A stretch of 64,000 nt of DNA, from the NCBI RefSeq assembly GCF_022539505.1, contig NC_061508.1, positions 340,393,484-340,457,483 on the forward strand. The letters are read 5' to 3'. The translations under genes were made by a program, and so were the position numbers. Origin of the DNA: Lolium rigidum (lineage: Eukaryota > Streptophyta > Magnoliopsida > Poales > Poaceae). The notes below the pieces were generated by a model. It was not told the origin of the DNA. It was given only the letters and a program-made list of their open reading frames with translations, and ran no database searches. Shown piece after piece: positions 11,510 to 23,112 of the stretch. How positions within the stretch are numbered: the first letter of the stretch is position 1; each line of letters begins with the position of its first letter.

Positions 11510-12989
11510 TGATGTCTACGGGTGCTTCTATTCTTGTAGACAGTGTTGGGCCTCCAAGAGCAGAGGTTTGTAGAACAGCAGCAAGTTTCCCTTAAGTGGA
11601 TCACCCAAGGTTTATCAAACTCAGGGAGGACGAGGTCAAAGATATCCCTCTCAAGCAACCCTGCAATCACGATACAAGAAGTCTCTTGTGTCCCCAACAC
11701 ACCTAATACACTTGTCAGATGTATAGGTGCACTAGTTCGGCGAAGAGATAGTGAAATACAAGTAGTATGGATGTATATGAGTGGTAATAACAATCTGAAT
11801 AAAATATGGCAGTGAGTAAACATGCAACAGAACAGTAAATAAACGGAGTTTCGATGCTTAGAAACAAGGCCTAGGGATCATACTTTCACTAGTGGACACT
11901 CTCAACATTGATCACATAATAAAACCACTCTACACTCTCTTGTTGGATGATGAACACCACTAATTGCGTAGGGCTACGAGAGCACCTCAATGCCGGAGTT
12001 AACAAGCTCCACAACATTCAATGTTCATATTTAGATAACCTTAGAGTGCATGATAGATCATTGCAATTACACCAAGTACTAACATAGCATGCACACTGTC
12101 ACCATCACACTATGAAGGAGGAATAGATCACATCAATACTATCATAGCAATAATTAACTTCATAATCTACAAGAGATTACAATCATAACCTACGCCAAGT
12201 ACTACACGATGCACACACTTGTCACCATTACACCGTGGAGGAGGAATAGAGTACTTTAATAACATCACTAGAGTAACACATAGATGAATTGTGATACAAA
12301 ACTCATATGAATCTCAATCATGTAAGGCAGCTCATGAGATCATTGTATTGAAGTACATAGGAGAGAGATTAACCACATAGCTACCGGTACTGCCCCGAGC
12401 CTCGATGGAGAACTACTCCCTCCTCATGGGAGACAGCAGCGGTGATGAAGATGGCGGTGGTGTCGATGGAGATATGCCTTCCGGGGGCACTTCCCCGTCC
12501 TGGCGGCGTGCCGGAACAGAGACTCCTGTCCCCCAGATCTTGGCTTCGTGATGGCGGCGGCTCTGGAAGGTTTCTCGTACCGTGGCTTTTCCGTATCGAG
12601 GTTTTAGGTCAGGGACCTTTAAATAGGCGAAGAGGCGGAGTCGGAGGGCTGACGGGGGCTCCACACAATAGGGGGGCGCGGCCCAGGCCCTGGCCACGCC
12701 ACCCTATCATCTGGTGGCCCTGTGGCCCCCCTCTGGTGGCTCTCGGGTGTTTTCGAAGCTTCGTGGAATTCTAAGATGCTGGGCGTTGATTTTGTCCGAT
12801 TCCGAGAATATTTCCTTACTAGGATTTCTGAAACCAAAAACAGCGAAACAAGCGGCCCTTCGGCATCTCGTCAATAGGTTAGTTCCGGAAAGTGCATAAT
12901 AATGACATATAATGTGTATAAAACATGTGAGTATCATCATAAAAGTAGCATGGAACATAAGAAATTATAGATACGTTTGGGACGTATCA
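11510..12989 (-). repeat. 3' LTR of element B
   Basis: 1480 bp, bounded by TGATGTCTACGGG and GGGACGTATCA on the plus strand. A TATA-like box (CCTATTTAAAGG on the minus strand) is at about 12615-12626, next to the GC-rich block. Confidence 0.93.
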
Positions 12990-13006
12990 AGCATCCCCAA
13001 GCTTAG
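12990..13006 (-). promoter_or_regulatory. Polypurine tract of element B
   Basis: CTAAGCTTGGGGATGCT on the minus strand, directly before the 3' LTR. Two further copies of the same motif lie inside the element at 14889-14904 and 14947-14962. Confidence 0.8.
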
Positions 13007-15596
13007 TTCCTACTCGCCCTCGAGTAGGTAAACGATAACAAGGATAATTTCTGAAGTGACATGCTATCATAATCTTGATCAATACTATTGTAAAGCATAT
13101 GAGATGAATGCAGCGATTCGAAGCAATGATGAAGACAATGAGTAAACAAATGAATCATATAGCAAAGACTTTTCATGAATAGTACTTTCAAGACAAGCAT
13201 CAATAAGACTTGCATAAGAGTTACTCATAAAGCAATAGATTCAAAGTAAAGGCATTGAAGCAACACAAAGGAAGATATAAGTTTCAGCGGTTGCTTTCAA
13301 CTTCAACATATATATCTCATGGATAATTGTCAACACAAAGCAATATAACAAGTGCAATAAGTAAACATGTAAGAACCAATGCACACAATTGATACAAGTG
13401 TTTGCTTCTGGGATAGAAAGAATAGGCAAACTAACTCAACAATAAAGTAAAAGATAGGTCCTTCGCAGAGGGAAGCATTGATTACTATATTTGTGCTAGA
13501 GCTTTTCATTTTGAAAACAAGAAACAATTTTGTCAACGGTAGTAATAAAGCATATGTGTTATGTATAAGATATCCTATAAGTTGCAAGCCTCATGCATAG
13601 TATACCAATAGTGCTCGCACCTTGTCCTAATTAGCTTGGATTAACATGGATTATCATTGCATAGCATATGTTTCAACCAAGTGTCACAAATGGGTACCTC
13701 TATGCCGCTCGTACAAAGGTCTAAGGAGAAAGCTCGCATTGGATTTCTCGCTTTTGATTATTCTCAACTTAGACATCCATACCGGGACAACATAGACAAC
13801 AGATAATGGACTCCTCTTTAATGCATAAGCATTCAACAACAATCAATATTCTCATAAGAGATTGAGGATTGATTGTCCAAACTGAAACTTCCACCATGAA
13901 TCATGGCTTTAGTTAGCGGCCCAATGTTCTTCTCTAACAGTATGCATACTCAAACCATTTGATCATGAAAATCGCCCTTACTTCAGACAATACGAACATG
14001 CATAGCAACTCACATGATATTCAACAAAGGTAAAAGAGTTGATGGCGTCCCCAGAAACATGGTTACCGCTCAACAAGCAACTTATTAAGAAATAAGACAC
14101 ATAAGTACATATTCTTCACCACAATAGTTTTTAAGGCTACTTGTCCCATGAGCTATATATTGCAAAGGCAAAGAATAGAATTTTAAAGGTAGCACTCAAG
14201 TAATTTACTTTGGAATGGCAGAGAAATACCATGTGGTAGGTAGGTATGGTGGACACAAATGGCATGGTTATTGGCTCAAGGATTTGGATGCACGAGAAGA
14301 ATTCCTCTATACAAGGCTAGGCTAGCAAGGTTGTTTGAAGCAAACTCAAGTATAAAAGGTGCAGCAAAGCTCACATATGAACATATTGTAACTATTATAA
14401 GACTTTACATTGTCTCCTTGTTGTTCAAACACCTCAACCAGAAAATATCTAGACTCTAGAGAAACTAATCATGCAAACCAAATTTTAACAAACTCTATGT
14501 AGTTATTCATTAATGGGTACAAGGTACATGATGCAAGAGCTTAAACATGATCTATATGAGCACAACAATTGCCAAGTATCAAATTATTCAAGACATTATA
14601 CCATTTACCACATGCAGCATTTTCTGTTTCCAACCATATAGCAATGAATGAAATAGTTCAAATTTCGCAATGAACATTAAAGATAAAGCTAAGAACACAT
14701 GTGTTCATACGAAACAGCGAAGCGTGTCTCTCTCCCAAACAAAGAATTCTAGGATTCGATTTATTCAAACAAAAACAAAAATAAAAACAAACAGACGCTC
14801 CAAGTAAAGCACATAAGATGTGACGGAATAAAAATATAGTTTCACTAGAGGAACCTGATAAGTTGTCGATGAAGAAGGGATGCCTTGGGCATCCCCAAGC
14901 TTAGACGCTTGGGTCCTCTTAAAATATGCAGGGATAAACCACGGGGGCATCCCCAAGCTTAGACTTTTCACTCTTCTTGATCATATTGTATCATCCTCCT
15001 CTCTTGACCCTTGAAAACTTCCTCCACACCAAACTCGAAACAAACTCATTAGAGGGTTAGTGCATAATCAAAAATTCACATGTTCAGAGGTGACACAATC
15101 ATTCTTAACACTTATGGACATTGCTCAAAGCTACTGGAAGGTAATGGAACAAAGAAATCCATCCAACACAGCAAAAGAGGCAATGCGAAATAAAAGGCAG
15201 AATATGTCAAAACAGAACAGTCCGTAAAGACGAATTTTATAGAGGCACCAGACTTGCTTAGATGAAAATGCTCAAATTGAATGAAAGTTGCGTACATATC
15301 TGAGGATCATGCACGTAAATTGGCAGATTTTTCTGAGTTACCTACAGAGAATCATACCCAAATTCGTGACAGCAAGAAATCTGTTTCTGCGCAGTAATCC
15401 AAATCTAGTATGAACCTTACTATCAAAGACTTTACTTGGCACAACAAATGCAATAAAATAAGATAAGGAGAGGTTGCTACAGTAGTAACAACTTCCAAGA
15501 CTCAAATATAAAACAAAAGTAATGTAGTAAAATAAACACATGGGTTATCTCCCAAGAAGTGCTTTCTTTATAGCCATTAAGATGGGCTCAGCAGTT
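13007..15596 (-). other. Non-coding 3' internal domain of element B
   Basis: No ORF of note. It aligns by eye with E 47060-49627 over its whole length. It includes a roughly 58-bp tandem pair at 14887-14965 whose units carry the polypurine-like GCATCCCCAAGCTTAG. Confidence 0.8.
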
Positions 15597-16345
15597 TTAA
15601 TGATGCACTCGCAAGACATAAGAGTTGAAGCAAAAGAGAGCATCAAGAAGCAAATTCAAAACACATTTAAGTCTAACCCACTTCCTATGCATAGGAATCT
15701 TGTAAATAAACAAATTCATGAAGCATAATGCAACAAGCATAGAAAGATAAAACAAGTGTAACTTCAAGATTTTCAGCAAAAAGAGAGGTGTTTTAGTAAC
15801 ATGAAAATTTCTACAACCATATTTTCCTCTCTCATAATAATATCCAGTAGCATCATGAGCAAACTCAACAATATAACTATCACATAAAGCATTCTTATCA
15901 TGAGTCTCATGCATAAAATTATTACTCTCCATATAAGCATAATCAATTTCATTAGTTGTAGTGGGAGCAAATTCAACAAAGTAGCTATCATTATTATTCT
16001 CATCAAGTGTAGGAGGCATAGTATAATCATAATTAAATTTATCCTCCATAGTAGGCGGCAACAAAAGACCACTATAATTATAATCATCATATATGGGAGG
16101 CATATCATAATCAACATAAACTTTCTCCTCAATACCCGGAGGGCTAAAGAGATCATTTTCATCAAAACCAGCTTCCCCAAGCTTAGCATTTTCTATATCA
16201 TTATCAACAATGGTGTTCAAAGCGTTCATACTAATATTACTACCGAGCATGCAAACAAGGTTCCATAGGTTTTTTAATTTTCGCATTAAACCATTCATGT
16301 CTTGACTCGGGAAATAGTACAAAAAGCTCACGAGATGTTTTCCAT
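15597..16345 (-). pseudogene. Conserved acidic ORF of non-autonomous elements, copy in B
   Basis: Lies where gag would be, just 3' of the primer site. The ATG at 16345 reads only a few codons before a frameshift, after which one frame is open to 15597. The open part contains NALNTIV, the phrase KLGEAGFDENDLFSPPGIEE, repeats of the type YDMPPIYDDYN, and FVEFAPTTTNEIDYA followed by NFMHETHDKNALCDS. The C-terminal third is hydrophobic and basic. E has the same protein intact and C has a broken one. It has no similarity I can recognise to gag, and no zinc knuckle. Function unknown; the frameshift makes this copy a probable pseudogene. Confidence 0.65.
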
Positions 16346-16485
16346 TATGCCTTACTAGTGTAAACAAGAAACAAAAAGATGCAATTGCAGGATCTAAAGG
16401 AAATAGCTTCGAGCACACACACAACGGCAACGAGAAAAGTACTTAGTTACACGGGACCGGAGTATGAGTGCCTTTTACCTTTCCT

Positions 16486-16502
16486 CCCCGGCAACGGCGC
16501 CG
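16486..16502 (-). promoter_or_regulatory. Primer binding site of element B (tRNA-Asp type)
   Basis: The plus strand reads as the 3' end of plant tRNA-Asp, CCCCGGCAACGGCGCC plus one mismatched last base. It is separated by 10 bases from the 5' LTR start at 16513. Confidence 0.88.
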
Positions 16503-16512
16503 GAAAAGTGCT

Positions 16513-17995
16513 TGATGTCTACGGGTGCTTCTATTCTTGTAGACGAGTGTTGGGCCTCCAAGAGCAGAGGTTTGTAGAACGAACATCAAGTTTCCCTTAA
16601 GTGGATCACCCAAGGTTTATCGAACTCAGGGAGGAAGAGGTCAAAGATATCCCTCTCAAGCAACCCTGCAATCACGATACAAGAAGTCTCTTGTGTCCCC
16701 AACACACCTAATACACTTGTCAGATGTATAAGTGCACTAGTTCGGCGAAGAGATAGTGAAATACAAGTAGTATGGATGTATATGAGTGGTAATAACAATC
16801 TGAATAAAATATGGCAGCGAGTAAACATGCAACAGAACAGTAAATAAACGGAGTTTCGATGCTTAGAAACAAGGCCTAGGGATCATACTTTCACTAGTGG
16901 ACACTCTCAACATTGATCACATAATAAAACCACTCTACACTCTCTTGTTGGATGATGAACACCACTAATTGCGTAGGGCTACGAGAGCACCTCAATGCCG
17001 GAGTTAACAAGCTCCACAACATTCAATGTTCATATTTAAATAACCTTAGAGTGCATGATAGATCATTGCAATTACACCAAGTACTAACATAGCATGCACA
17101 CTGTCACCATCACACTATGAAGGAGGAATAGATCACATCAATACTATCATAGCAATAATTAACTTCATAATCTACAAGAGATTACAATCATAACCTACGC
17201 CAAGTACTACACGATGCACACACTGTCACCATTACACCGTGGAGGAGGAATAGAGTACTTTAATAACATCACTAGAGTAACACATAGATGAATTGTGATA
17301 CAAAACTCATATGAATCTCAATCATGTAAGGAAACTCATGAGATCATTGTATTGAAGTACTTAGGAGAGAGATTAACCACATAGCTACCGGTACAGCCCC
17401 GAGCCTCGATGGAGAACTACTCCCTCCTCATGGGAGACAGCAGCGGTGATGAAGATGGCGGTGGTGTCGATGGAGATGCCTTCCGGGGGCACTTCCCCGT
17501 CCCGGCGGCGTGCCGGAACGGAGACTCTCGTCCCCGGATCTTGGCTTCGCGATGGCGGCGGCTCCGGAAGGTTTCTCGTACCGTGGCTTTTCCGTATCGA
17601 GGTTTTAGGTCAGGGACCTTTAAATAGGCGAAGAGGCGGAGTCGGAGGGCTGACGGGGGCTCCACACAATAGGGGGGCGCGGCCCAGGCCCTGGCCGCGC
17701 CACCCTATCATCTGGTGGCCCTGTGGCCCCCCTCTGGTGGCTCTCGGGTGTTCTGGAAGCTTCGTGGAATTCTAAGATGCTGGGCGTTGATTTCGTCCGA
17801 TTCCGAGAATATTTCCTTACTAGGATTTCTAAACCAAAAACAGCAGAAAACGACGAATCGGCCCTTCGGCATCTCGTCAATAGGTTAGTTCCGGAAAATG
17901 CATAATAATGACATATAATGTGTATAAAACATGTGAGTATCATCATAAAAGTAGCATGGAACATAAGAAATTGTAGATACGTTTGGGACGTATCA
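16513..17995 (-). repeat. 5' LTR of element B
   Basis: 1483 bp. A TATA-like CCTATTTAAAGG is at 17617-17628 on the minus strand and would drive the element's transcript. Near-identical to 11510-12989. Confidence 0.93.
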
Positions 17996-19019
17996 AACAG
18001 CAGGTTCAACCTTTATTTGTTCTTCAGGTTCTATAGGTTTCTTTGCACTTTTATTAACCGCACTAGATATAACAGAGTACTCCTTCATTTTAGCAGGGAA
18101 AGGAGTTTTTTCAATATAAGCTTCAGGAAGAATATGATCAACAGTTTCAATTATAGCACATTTATTTATAGATGGATCAGTTTTATCTTTATACGGTTCA
18201 TGATACTTATGAAAATTCTTCCTAGGCAATTCAAAGTGAGAGGCAAAAGCTTTATAAAAATTTGCAACGACTTGAGAATCAAGACCATAAGTAGCACTCA
18301 TATTATGAAATTTATCAGTATCCATAAAAACTTCAATGCATTTATAATCATAGTTTATACCTGACTCTCTATCTTTGTCGTTCTCCCATCCTTCGAGTAT
18401 TCTTCCGGATCCGATCAAGAAGGTCCCTTTTAAACTCTTCTTTGTTGTGTGTAAATGATCCGTAACAAGAAGTATCCAGCAAAGTCTTATCTTGAAAAGA
18501 CAATCTTGCATAGAAATTATCAATAATAATATTACCAGGAAGCTCATGAATGGGGCATTTTAGCATTAAAGACTTCAATCTCCCCCAAGCTTGGGCAATA
18601 CTTTCTGCATCATGAGGCCAGAAATTATATATGCGGTTCCGATCTTTGTGAATTTCACTTGGAGGATAGAATTTGGAATAAAATAAAGGCACAATGTCCT
18701 CCCAATCAAGAGAATCCCTATTCTTCAGCAATTTATACCAATGCGCTGCTTTACTAGACAACGATATAGAGAATAGTTTCTTCCTAACTTCATCCATAGC
18801 AATACCTGCACATTTGAATAATCCGCATAATTCATGTAAAAACAGTAAATGATCACCAGGATGGATAGTTCCATCTCCTTCATAGCGGTTATCCACAACA
18901 CGTTCAATAATTTTCATAGGTATCTTGTATGGAACCTCTTTCTCACCTGGCGCCGCATCCACTACCTTTGCAGTAGTAGTAGATTTTCTAAAGAGGAATT
19001 CAAGAGAAGACCCCTCCAT
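17996..19019 (-). pseudogene. gag of element A, frameshifted
   Basis: The frame starts at the ATG at 19019 (MEGSSLEFLFRK) and runs to 18369. It contains the retrotransposon gag text with HWYKLLKNRDSLDWEDIV and AWGRLKSLMLKCPIHELP, a typical gypsy capsid region. A frameshift near 18395 moves the reading to the frame that continues to 17996 and then, beyond the inserted B element, into pol at 11504 in register. The capsid protein would package element RNA. A zinc knuckle was not seen in the remaining part. The gag start lies about 90 bases from the primer site, giving a short leader. Confidence 0.88.
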
Positions 19020-19106
19020 AATGAATTATAGCAGCAGGCAGAAATAAAAACAGCACGTACAGTAAAAGTTTCCCTTACCAATTCCACTTACCAATAGCGC
19101 TTCACT

Positions 19107-19123
19107 CCCCGACAACGGCGCCA
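19107..19123 (-). promoter_or_regulatory. Primer binding site of element A (tRNA-Asp type)
   Basis: CCCCGACAACGGCGCCA on the plus strand, 16 of 17 bases as in the 3' end of tRNA-Asp, 11 bases from the LTR start at 19135. Confidence 0.88.
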
Positions 19124-19134
19124 GAAAATAGTCT

Positions 19135-20627
19135 TGATGACCCACAAGTATAGGCAGTACTTTCGATAAATAAGAGTGTCGAACCCAACGAGGAGCAGAA
19201 GGTGTTGACAAGCAGTTTCGATGAAGGATTCACTGTAAATGCTCACAGACAAGTATTCAGGGGGTTTTAATATAGCAGATGAATAAAGTACAAGTAAGTA
19301 AAGTGCGAGAGAAATAATTGCAGCGAGTGGCCCAATCCTTTTTAGCACAAAGGACAAGCCGGTTTGTTTACTTATAATGACCAAACGTTCTTGAGGACAC
19401 ACGGGAATTTAGTCTAGTGCTTTCGCTTCATATAGCTGATTAATCTTCATTGTTTTGATAAGTGTTGTGTGGGTAAACCTATGCTAATGCAACGCCCTTC
19501 CTAGGACTAATACATACTTGTGATTATACCCCTTGCAAGCATCCGCAAATACAAGAAAGTAATTAAGATAAATCTAACCACAGCCTTAAACTCTGAGATC
19601 CTGCTATCCCTCCTGCATCGATATACCAACGGGGGTTTAGGTTTCTATCACTCCGGCAACCCCGCAATTAGCAAACGAATACAAGATGTATTCCCCTAGG
19701 CCTATAAATGGTGAAGTATCATGTAGTCGACGTTCACATGACACCACTAGAAGAATAACACCACAACTTAAATATCATAACATTGAATACTAACCAACAT
19801 AATTCACTACTAACATTTAGACTTCACCCATGTCCTCAAGAACTAAACGAACTACTCACGAGACATCATATGGAACATGATCAGAGGTGATATGATGATG
19901 AATAACAATCTGAACATAAACCTTGGTTCAATGGTTTCACTCAATAGCATCAATAACAAGTAGAAATCAATACCGGGAGAGTTTCCCCTATCAAACAATC
20001 AAGATCCAACCCTAATTGTTACAGCGGTGACGAGGTGCAGCGGTGGAGATGGCGGTGATGATGATGAAGATGATGGTGATGGAGATGATGTCCAACTCGA
20101 TGACGGTGACGATGGCGTCGATTTCCCCCTCCGGGAGGGAATTTCCCCGGCGGATCTCAGCCTGCCGGAGAGCTCTTTTCTCTCTGTTGTTTTCCGCCCC
20201 GCGAGGCGGCCGTGACTCTTCGCGACTATCCCCCCGAGCTTAGGTTTTCGGGACGAAGAAGTACGCGAAGGAGAGGAGGCCGAGAGGGGCTGTGGGCCCC
20301 TCCCCACAAGGTGGCGCGGCCAGGGCGGGGCCCGCGCCGGCCTATGAGGGGGCCCATGGCGGCCCTCCTCGGCTCCCCCTTTTGGCTACCTCCGTCTTCC
20401 GGAAAAATAGGATTTTCAGTATAATTCCCGTCAATTGTTGATCTTCCAAAATATTGCATTCGACGGTGCTTTTTCCAGCGGAATCCCGACTCCGGTGCGC
20501 GATTCTTCAATAATCATGAAACATGCAAAATAGATGAAATAACATAAGTATCATCCCTAAATATGAAATATATCAATGAATAACAGTAAATTATGATATA
20601 AAATAGTGATGCAAAATGGACGTATCA
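19135..20627 (-). repeat. 5' LTR of element A
   Basis: 1493 bp, the mate of 3638-5149. It ends GACGTATCA and is followed by the TSD CACAC at 20628-20632. Confidence 0.93.
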
Positions 20628-20632
20628 CACAC

Positions 20633-21957
20633 CCAATATACTTGTCAGGTGTATAGGTGCACTAGTTCGGTGAAGAGATAGTGAAATACAAGTAATATGG
20701 ATGATTATGAGTAGTAATTGCAATCTGAAATAAAAATGGCAGCAAGCAAACATGTAGCAGAACTGGTTGTAAACGGTGTTTCAATGCTTAGAATCAAGGC
20801 CTAGGTATCATACGTTCACTAGTGGACACTCTCAACAATGATACCATACTTGAATACATAGATATTATTAGTTCACTATGCTACTCTGAACCATTCTCCG
20901 GTTTGATAATAAACACAAATTCATTGCGTAGGTCTTCTGATGGATTTCACTTTGTTGAGTAACGCATTCGACTTCTGACAATTCGGTCCAGTCATTCATG
21001 CCGCAGCTTCTACTTTCCGAGCTCGCATGACTCCAATGAAAGATTCACCACAATTACTTAAAGTTCACAGTCCCAATCTATGGACACCCCACACTGTCAC
21101 TTTGTGCATACAAAGATGGTACTAACTAGTCACCACAATTCATAAGTATTTCTATAAATTAGCATAAGAAACAAATACCGTGTGCACACTGTTACCTTCA
21201 CACCGTTGGACAAGGTGTCCCCGTAGATGACATAATAAAACCACTTGAGTAGCACAATAGTTGAAGCATAACATCTACTTATTCAACTAGATTACAAAGC
21301 TCATGATCACATAAAGATCATACATGGAGAGATAGATAGACCACGTAGCTACCGGTAAAGCCCTCAGCCTCCGGGGAGAACTACTCACTCCTCATCATGG
21401 GAGTCATCAACGGCGATGAAAATAGCGGTGGAGTCTATGGAGATGGCTCCGGGGCCAATTCCCCGTCCCGGCAGGGTGCCGGAACAGAGACTTTTGTCCC
21501 CCGGATCTTGTCTTCAGCGGCGGCGGAGCTACGGAACTTTTCGTGGATGGAGGCCGATTGATTTAGGGTTTTTGCATCAGGAGCTTTATATAGGCGGAAG
21601 GGCGTGGTCGGTGGAGGCCTGATGGCCCCAGACCACCCCTAGCCGCGGGCCAGGGCCAGGCCACGCCTAGGCATGGTCTGGTAACCCGGTGACCCCCTTC
21701 TTCTCTCCTTCGGACTTCATCTTCGTTACGGAAAAATAAGATCTTCGGCTTTTGTTTCGTCCAATTCCGAGAATATTTCCAGCGCAACTTTTCTAAAATA
21801 GAAAACAACAGAAAACAGGGAACTGTCACTGTGGCATCTTGTCAATAGGTTAGTGCCGTAAAATGTATAAAAGTGCAATGAAGTGTTAACAAAGTATATA
21901 TCAATTGGTGTAAAACAAGCATGGATCATCAAAAATTATAGATACGTCAACGTATCA
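20633..21957 (-). repeat. 3' LTR of element C, proximal segment
   Basis: Continues 3445-3637 after the A insertion and ends ACGTCAACGTATCA at 21957. A TATA box (CCTATATAAAG on the minus strand) is at about 21584-21594, next to a GC-rich block with GGCCAGGGCCAGGCC. Confidence 0.88.
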
Positions 21958-22269
21958 GCATCCCCAAGCTTAACTCCTGCTCGTCCTCGAGTAGGTAAGT
22001 GATAACAAAAATAATTTTTGAGGTGACATGAAGCCAACACAATCTTGATCAAGTTATTGTAAAAGCATTGTGAGCTGGGATCAAAGTACTCTAAACATAG
22101 GCATGATAGATATAATTCTAACAATAGAACTTAGCAGCTATGTTATAAGATGAAAAGTAACTCAAACAAATGATAATGAATAATTATGCATTGAAAGCAA
22201 CAGTTTGTTTATGAGCATAGAGAAAACATATCAAACTGGTACTCAACATGTCCTTTATGAAGTAGCAAA

Positions 22270-22951
22270 ACATGGGTAATACCATAATATAGGAGGCATG
22301 TTGTAATCATAATTAATTTTCTCCTCAATAGTAGGTGGAATGAAAATAACATAATCATCATTGTAATCATCATATATTGGAGGCATAGTATCATCATAGC
22401 AAATTTCCTCCTCAAAAGCTGGGGAAATAAAAAGATCATTTTCATAAAAACTAGCTTCCCCAAGCTTAGACTTTTCCATTGGATTACCAATAACGGATGA
22501 AGCCTGGTGATCAGGGGGATACGTGAGCACCCCTTCTCTGCTCGACATGTGTCTAACAACGTTAGCACTGTACACACAACGACGCGGTCCAGCGCATCGA
22601 GTGGAAGGGCGGAGAGACGCGGGGAAGGTGCATGGCGACGTGCTTGGCCGGGGAGACACTGGCACGACCTCAGATACACGAGGTGGAGGCCGACGCGGTA
22701 TGGACGTTAGTGAGTAGCAGAATTCAACGGTGGTGGACCAAATCCAACGGTGATAACCGGGTGCTCACGTATCCCCCTGATCACCAAATCCACTCTCTTA
22801 GCAATAATGGTGTTAAAAGAATTCATACTAATAAAATTGCTACCAACATGCAAGTAAAGTTCCATATGTTTTTAATTTTCTCTTCAAACACCTCATGTCC
22901 TAAATCAAGATAAATACTATAAAGCTCTCTAATTTTGTTGTTGTTTTTCAT
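22270..22951 (-). pseudogene. Conserved acidic ORF of non-autonomous elements, copy in C, interrupted
   Basis: The ATG at 22951 begins MKNNNKIRELYSIYLDLGHE, clearly related to the start of the E copy. The frame then stops and is cut at 22786 by the small inverted-repeat element. It resumes at 22504 with KLGEASFYENDLF and two YDxxMPPI repeats (TMPPIYDDYNDDY, NMPPIL) before the deletion in C's interior. Frames are not continuous, so this copy cannot make the full protein. Confidence 0.7.
22505..22786. mobile_element. Small non-autonomous element with perfect 28-bp terminal inverted repeats
   Basis: The left end TGGTGATCAGGGGGATACGT... (22505-22532) is the exact reverse complement of 22759-22786. 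The 282-bp insertion interrupts the ORF shared with B and E, so it is an insertion into C. The centre is GC-rich, unlike its surroundings. No convincing TSD was found: the flanks are GATGAAGCC and AATCCACTC. Superfamily not assigned. Confidence 0.7.
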
Positions 22952-23085
22952 TAAGCCTAACTAGTGAAAATAAAAACAAGAAACAAAAAGATATAATTGC
23001 ATAATCTAAAGGAAATAACTTCGAGCACTCACCAGCAACTAGTAAACTTAGTAGCCAGAGGATGTGAGTACCTTTTACCTTACCT

Positions 23086-23102
23086 CCTCGGCAACAGCAC
23101 CA
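23086..23102 (-). promoter_or_regulatory. Primer binding site of element C, mutated
   Basis: CCTCGGCAACAGCACCA matches the tRNA-Asp 3' end at 14 of 17 positions, all three changes being transitions. It lies 10 bases from the LTR start at 23113. Confidence 0.75.
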
Positions 23103-23112
23103 GAAAAGAGCT

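Larger units (their letters stand above)
11510..17995 (-). mobile_element. Element B: non-autonomous Athila-like retrotransposon inside element A
   Basis: A 6486-bp minus-strand element with LTRs 11510-12989 and 16513-17995, perfect TSD AACAG, tRNA-Asp-type primer site, polypurine tract, and a 3.5-kb interior that has no protease, RT or integrase. Its only sizeable ORF is the acidic ORF at 15597-16345. It must have used enzymes supplied by another element. LTR copies are highly similar but differ by C-to-T changes and short indels, so this is a recent but not very recent insertion. LTR ends (TGATACGT...TCA) and the 3' domain are shared with C, D and E. Confidence 0.95.
3638..20627 (-). mobile_element. 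Element A: coding Athila-like Ty3/gypsy retrotransposon containing element B
   Basis: Minus-strand element with LTRs at 3638-5149 and 19135-20627 and a perfect 5-bp TSD, CACAC (3633-3637 and 20628-20632). Next to the 5' LTR is a tRNA-Asp-type primer binding site, and next to the 3' LTR a polypurine tract. The order gag, protease, reverse transcriptase, RNase H, integrase reads right to left, which is the Ty3/gypsy order. The primer site and RT text place it in the Athila group; the LTR resembles abundant Triticeae families such as Sabrina or Fatima, a name given from memory only. After removal of B the element is about 10.5 kb. One frameshift in gag and two stops in pol show it is dead. Confidence 0.93.
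21958..23112 (-). other. Shortened internal region of element C
   Basis: Starts with the polypurine tract (AAGCTTGGGGATGC on the minus strand, 21958-21973) and ends with the primer site. Between them are about 250 bp of 3' domain, the broken acidic ORF, and a small inverted-repeat insertion. Roughly 2.5 kb present in B and E is missing, joined near 22260. Confidence 0.75.

Noticed and set aside
16486..16502. tRNA-Asp-like sequence as a tRNA gene
   Set aside because: Only the 3' end text is present beside an LTR, with no arms upstream; it is a primer binding site. The same applies at 19107, 23086 and 50528.
22505..22786. Assigning the small inverted-repeat element to Mutator or Harbinger
   Set aside because: No 9-bp or TTA/TAA duplication is present at the ends, so the superfamily was left open.
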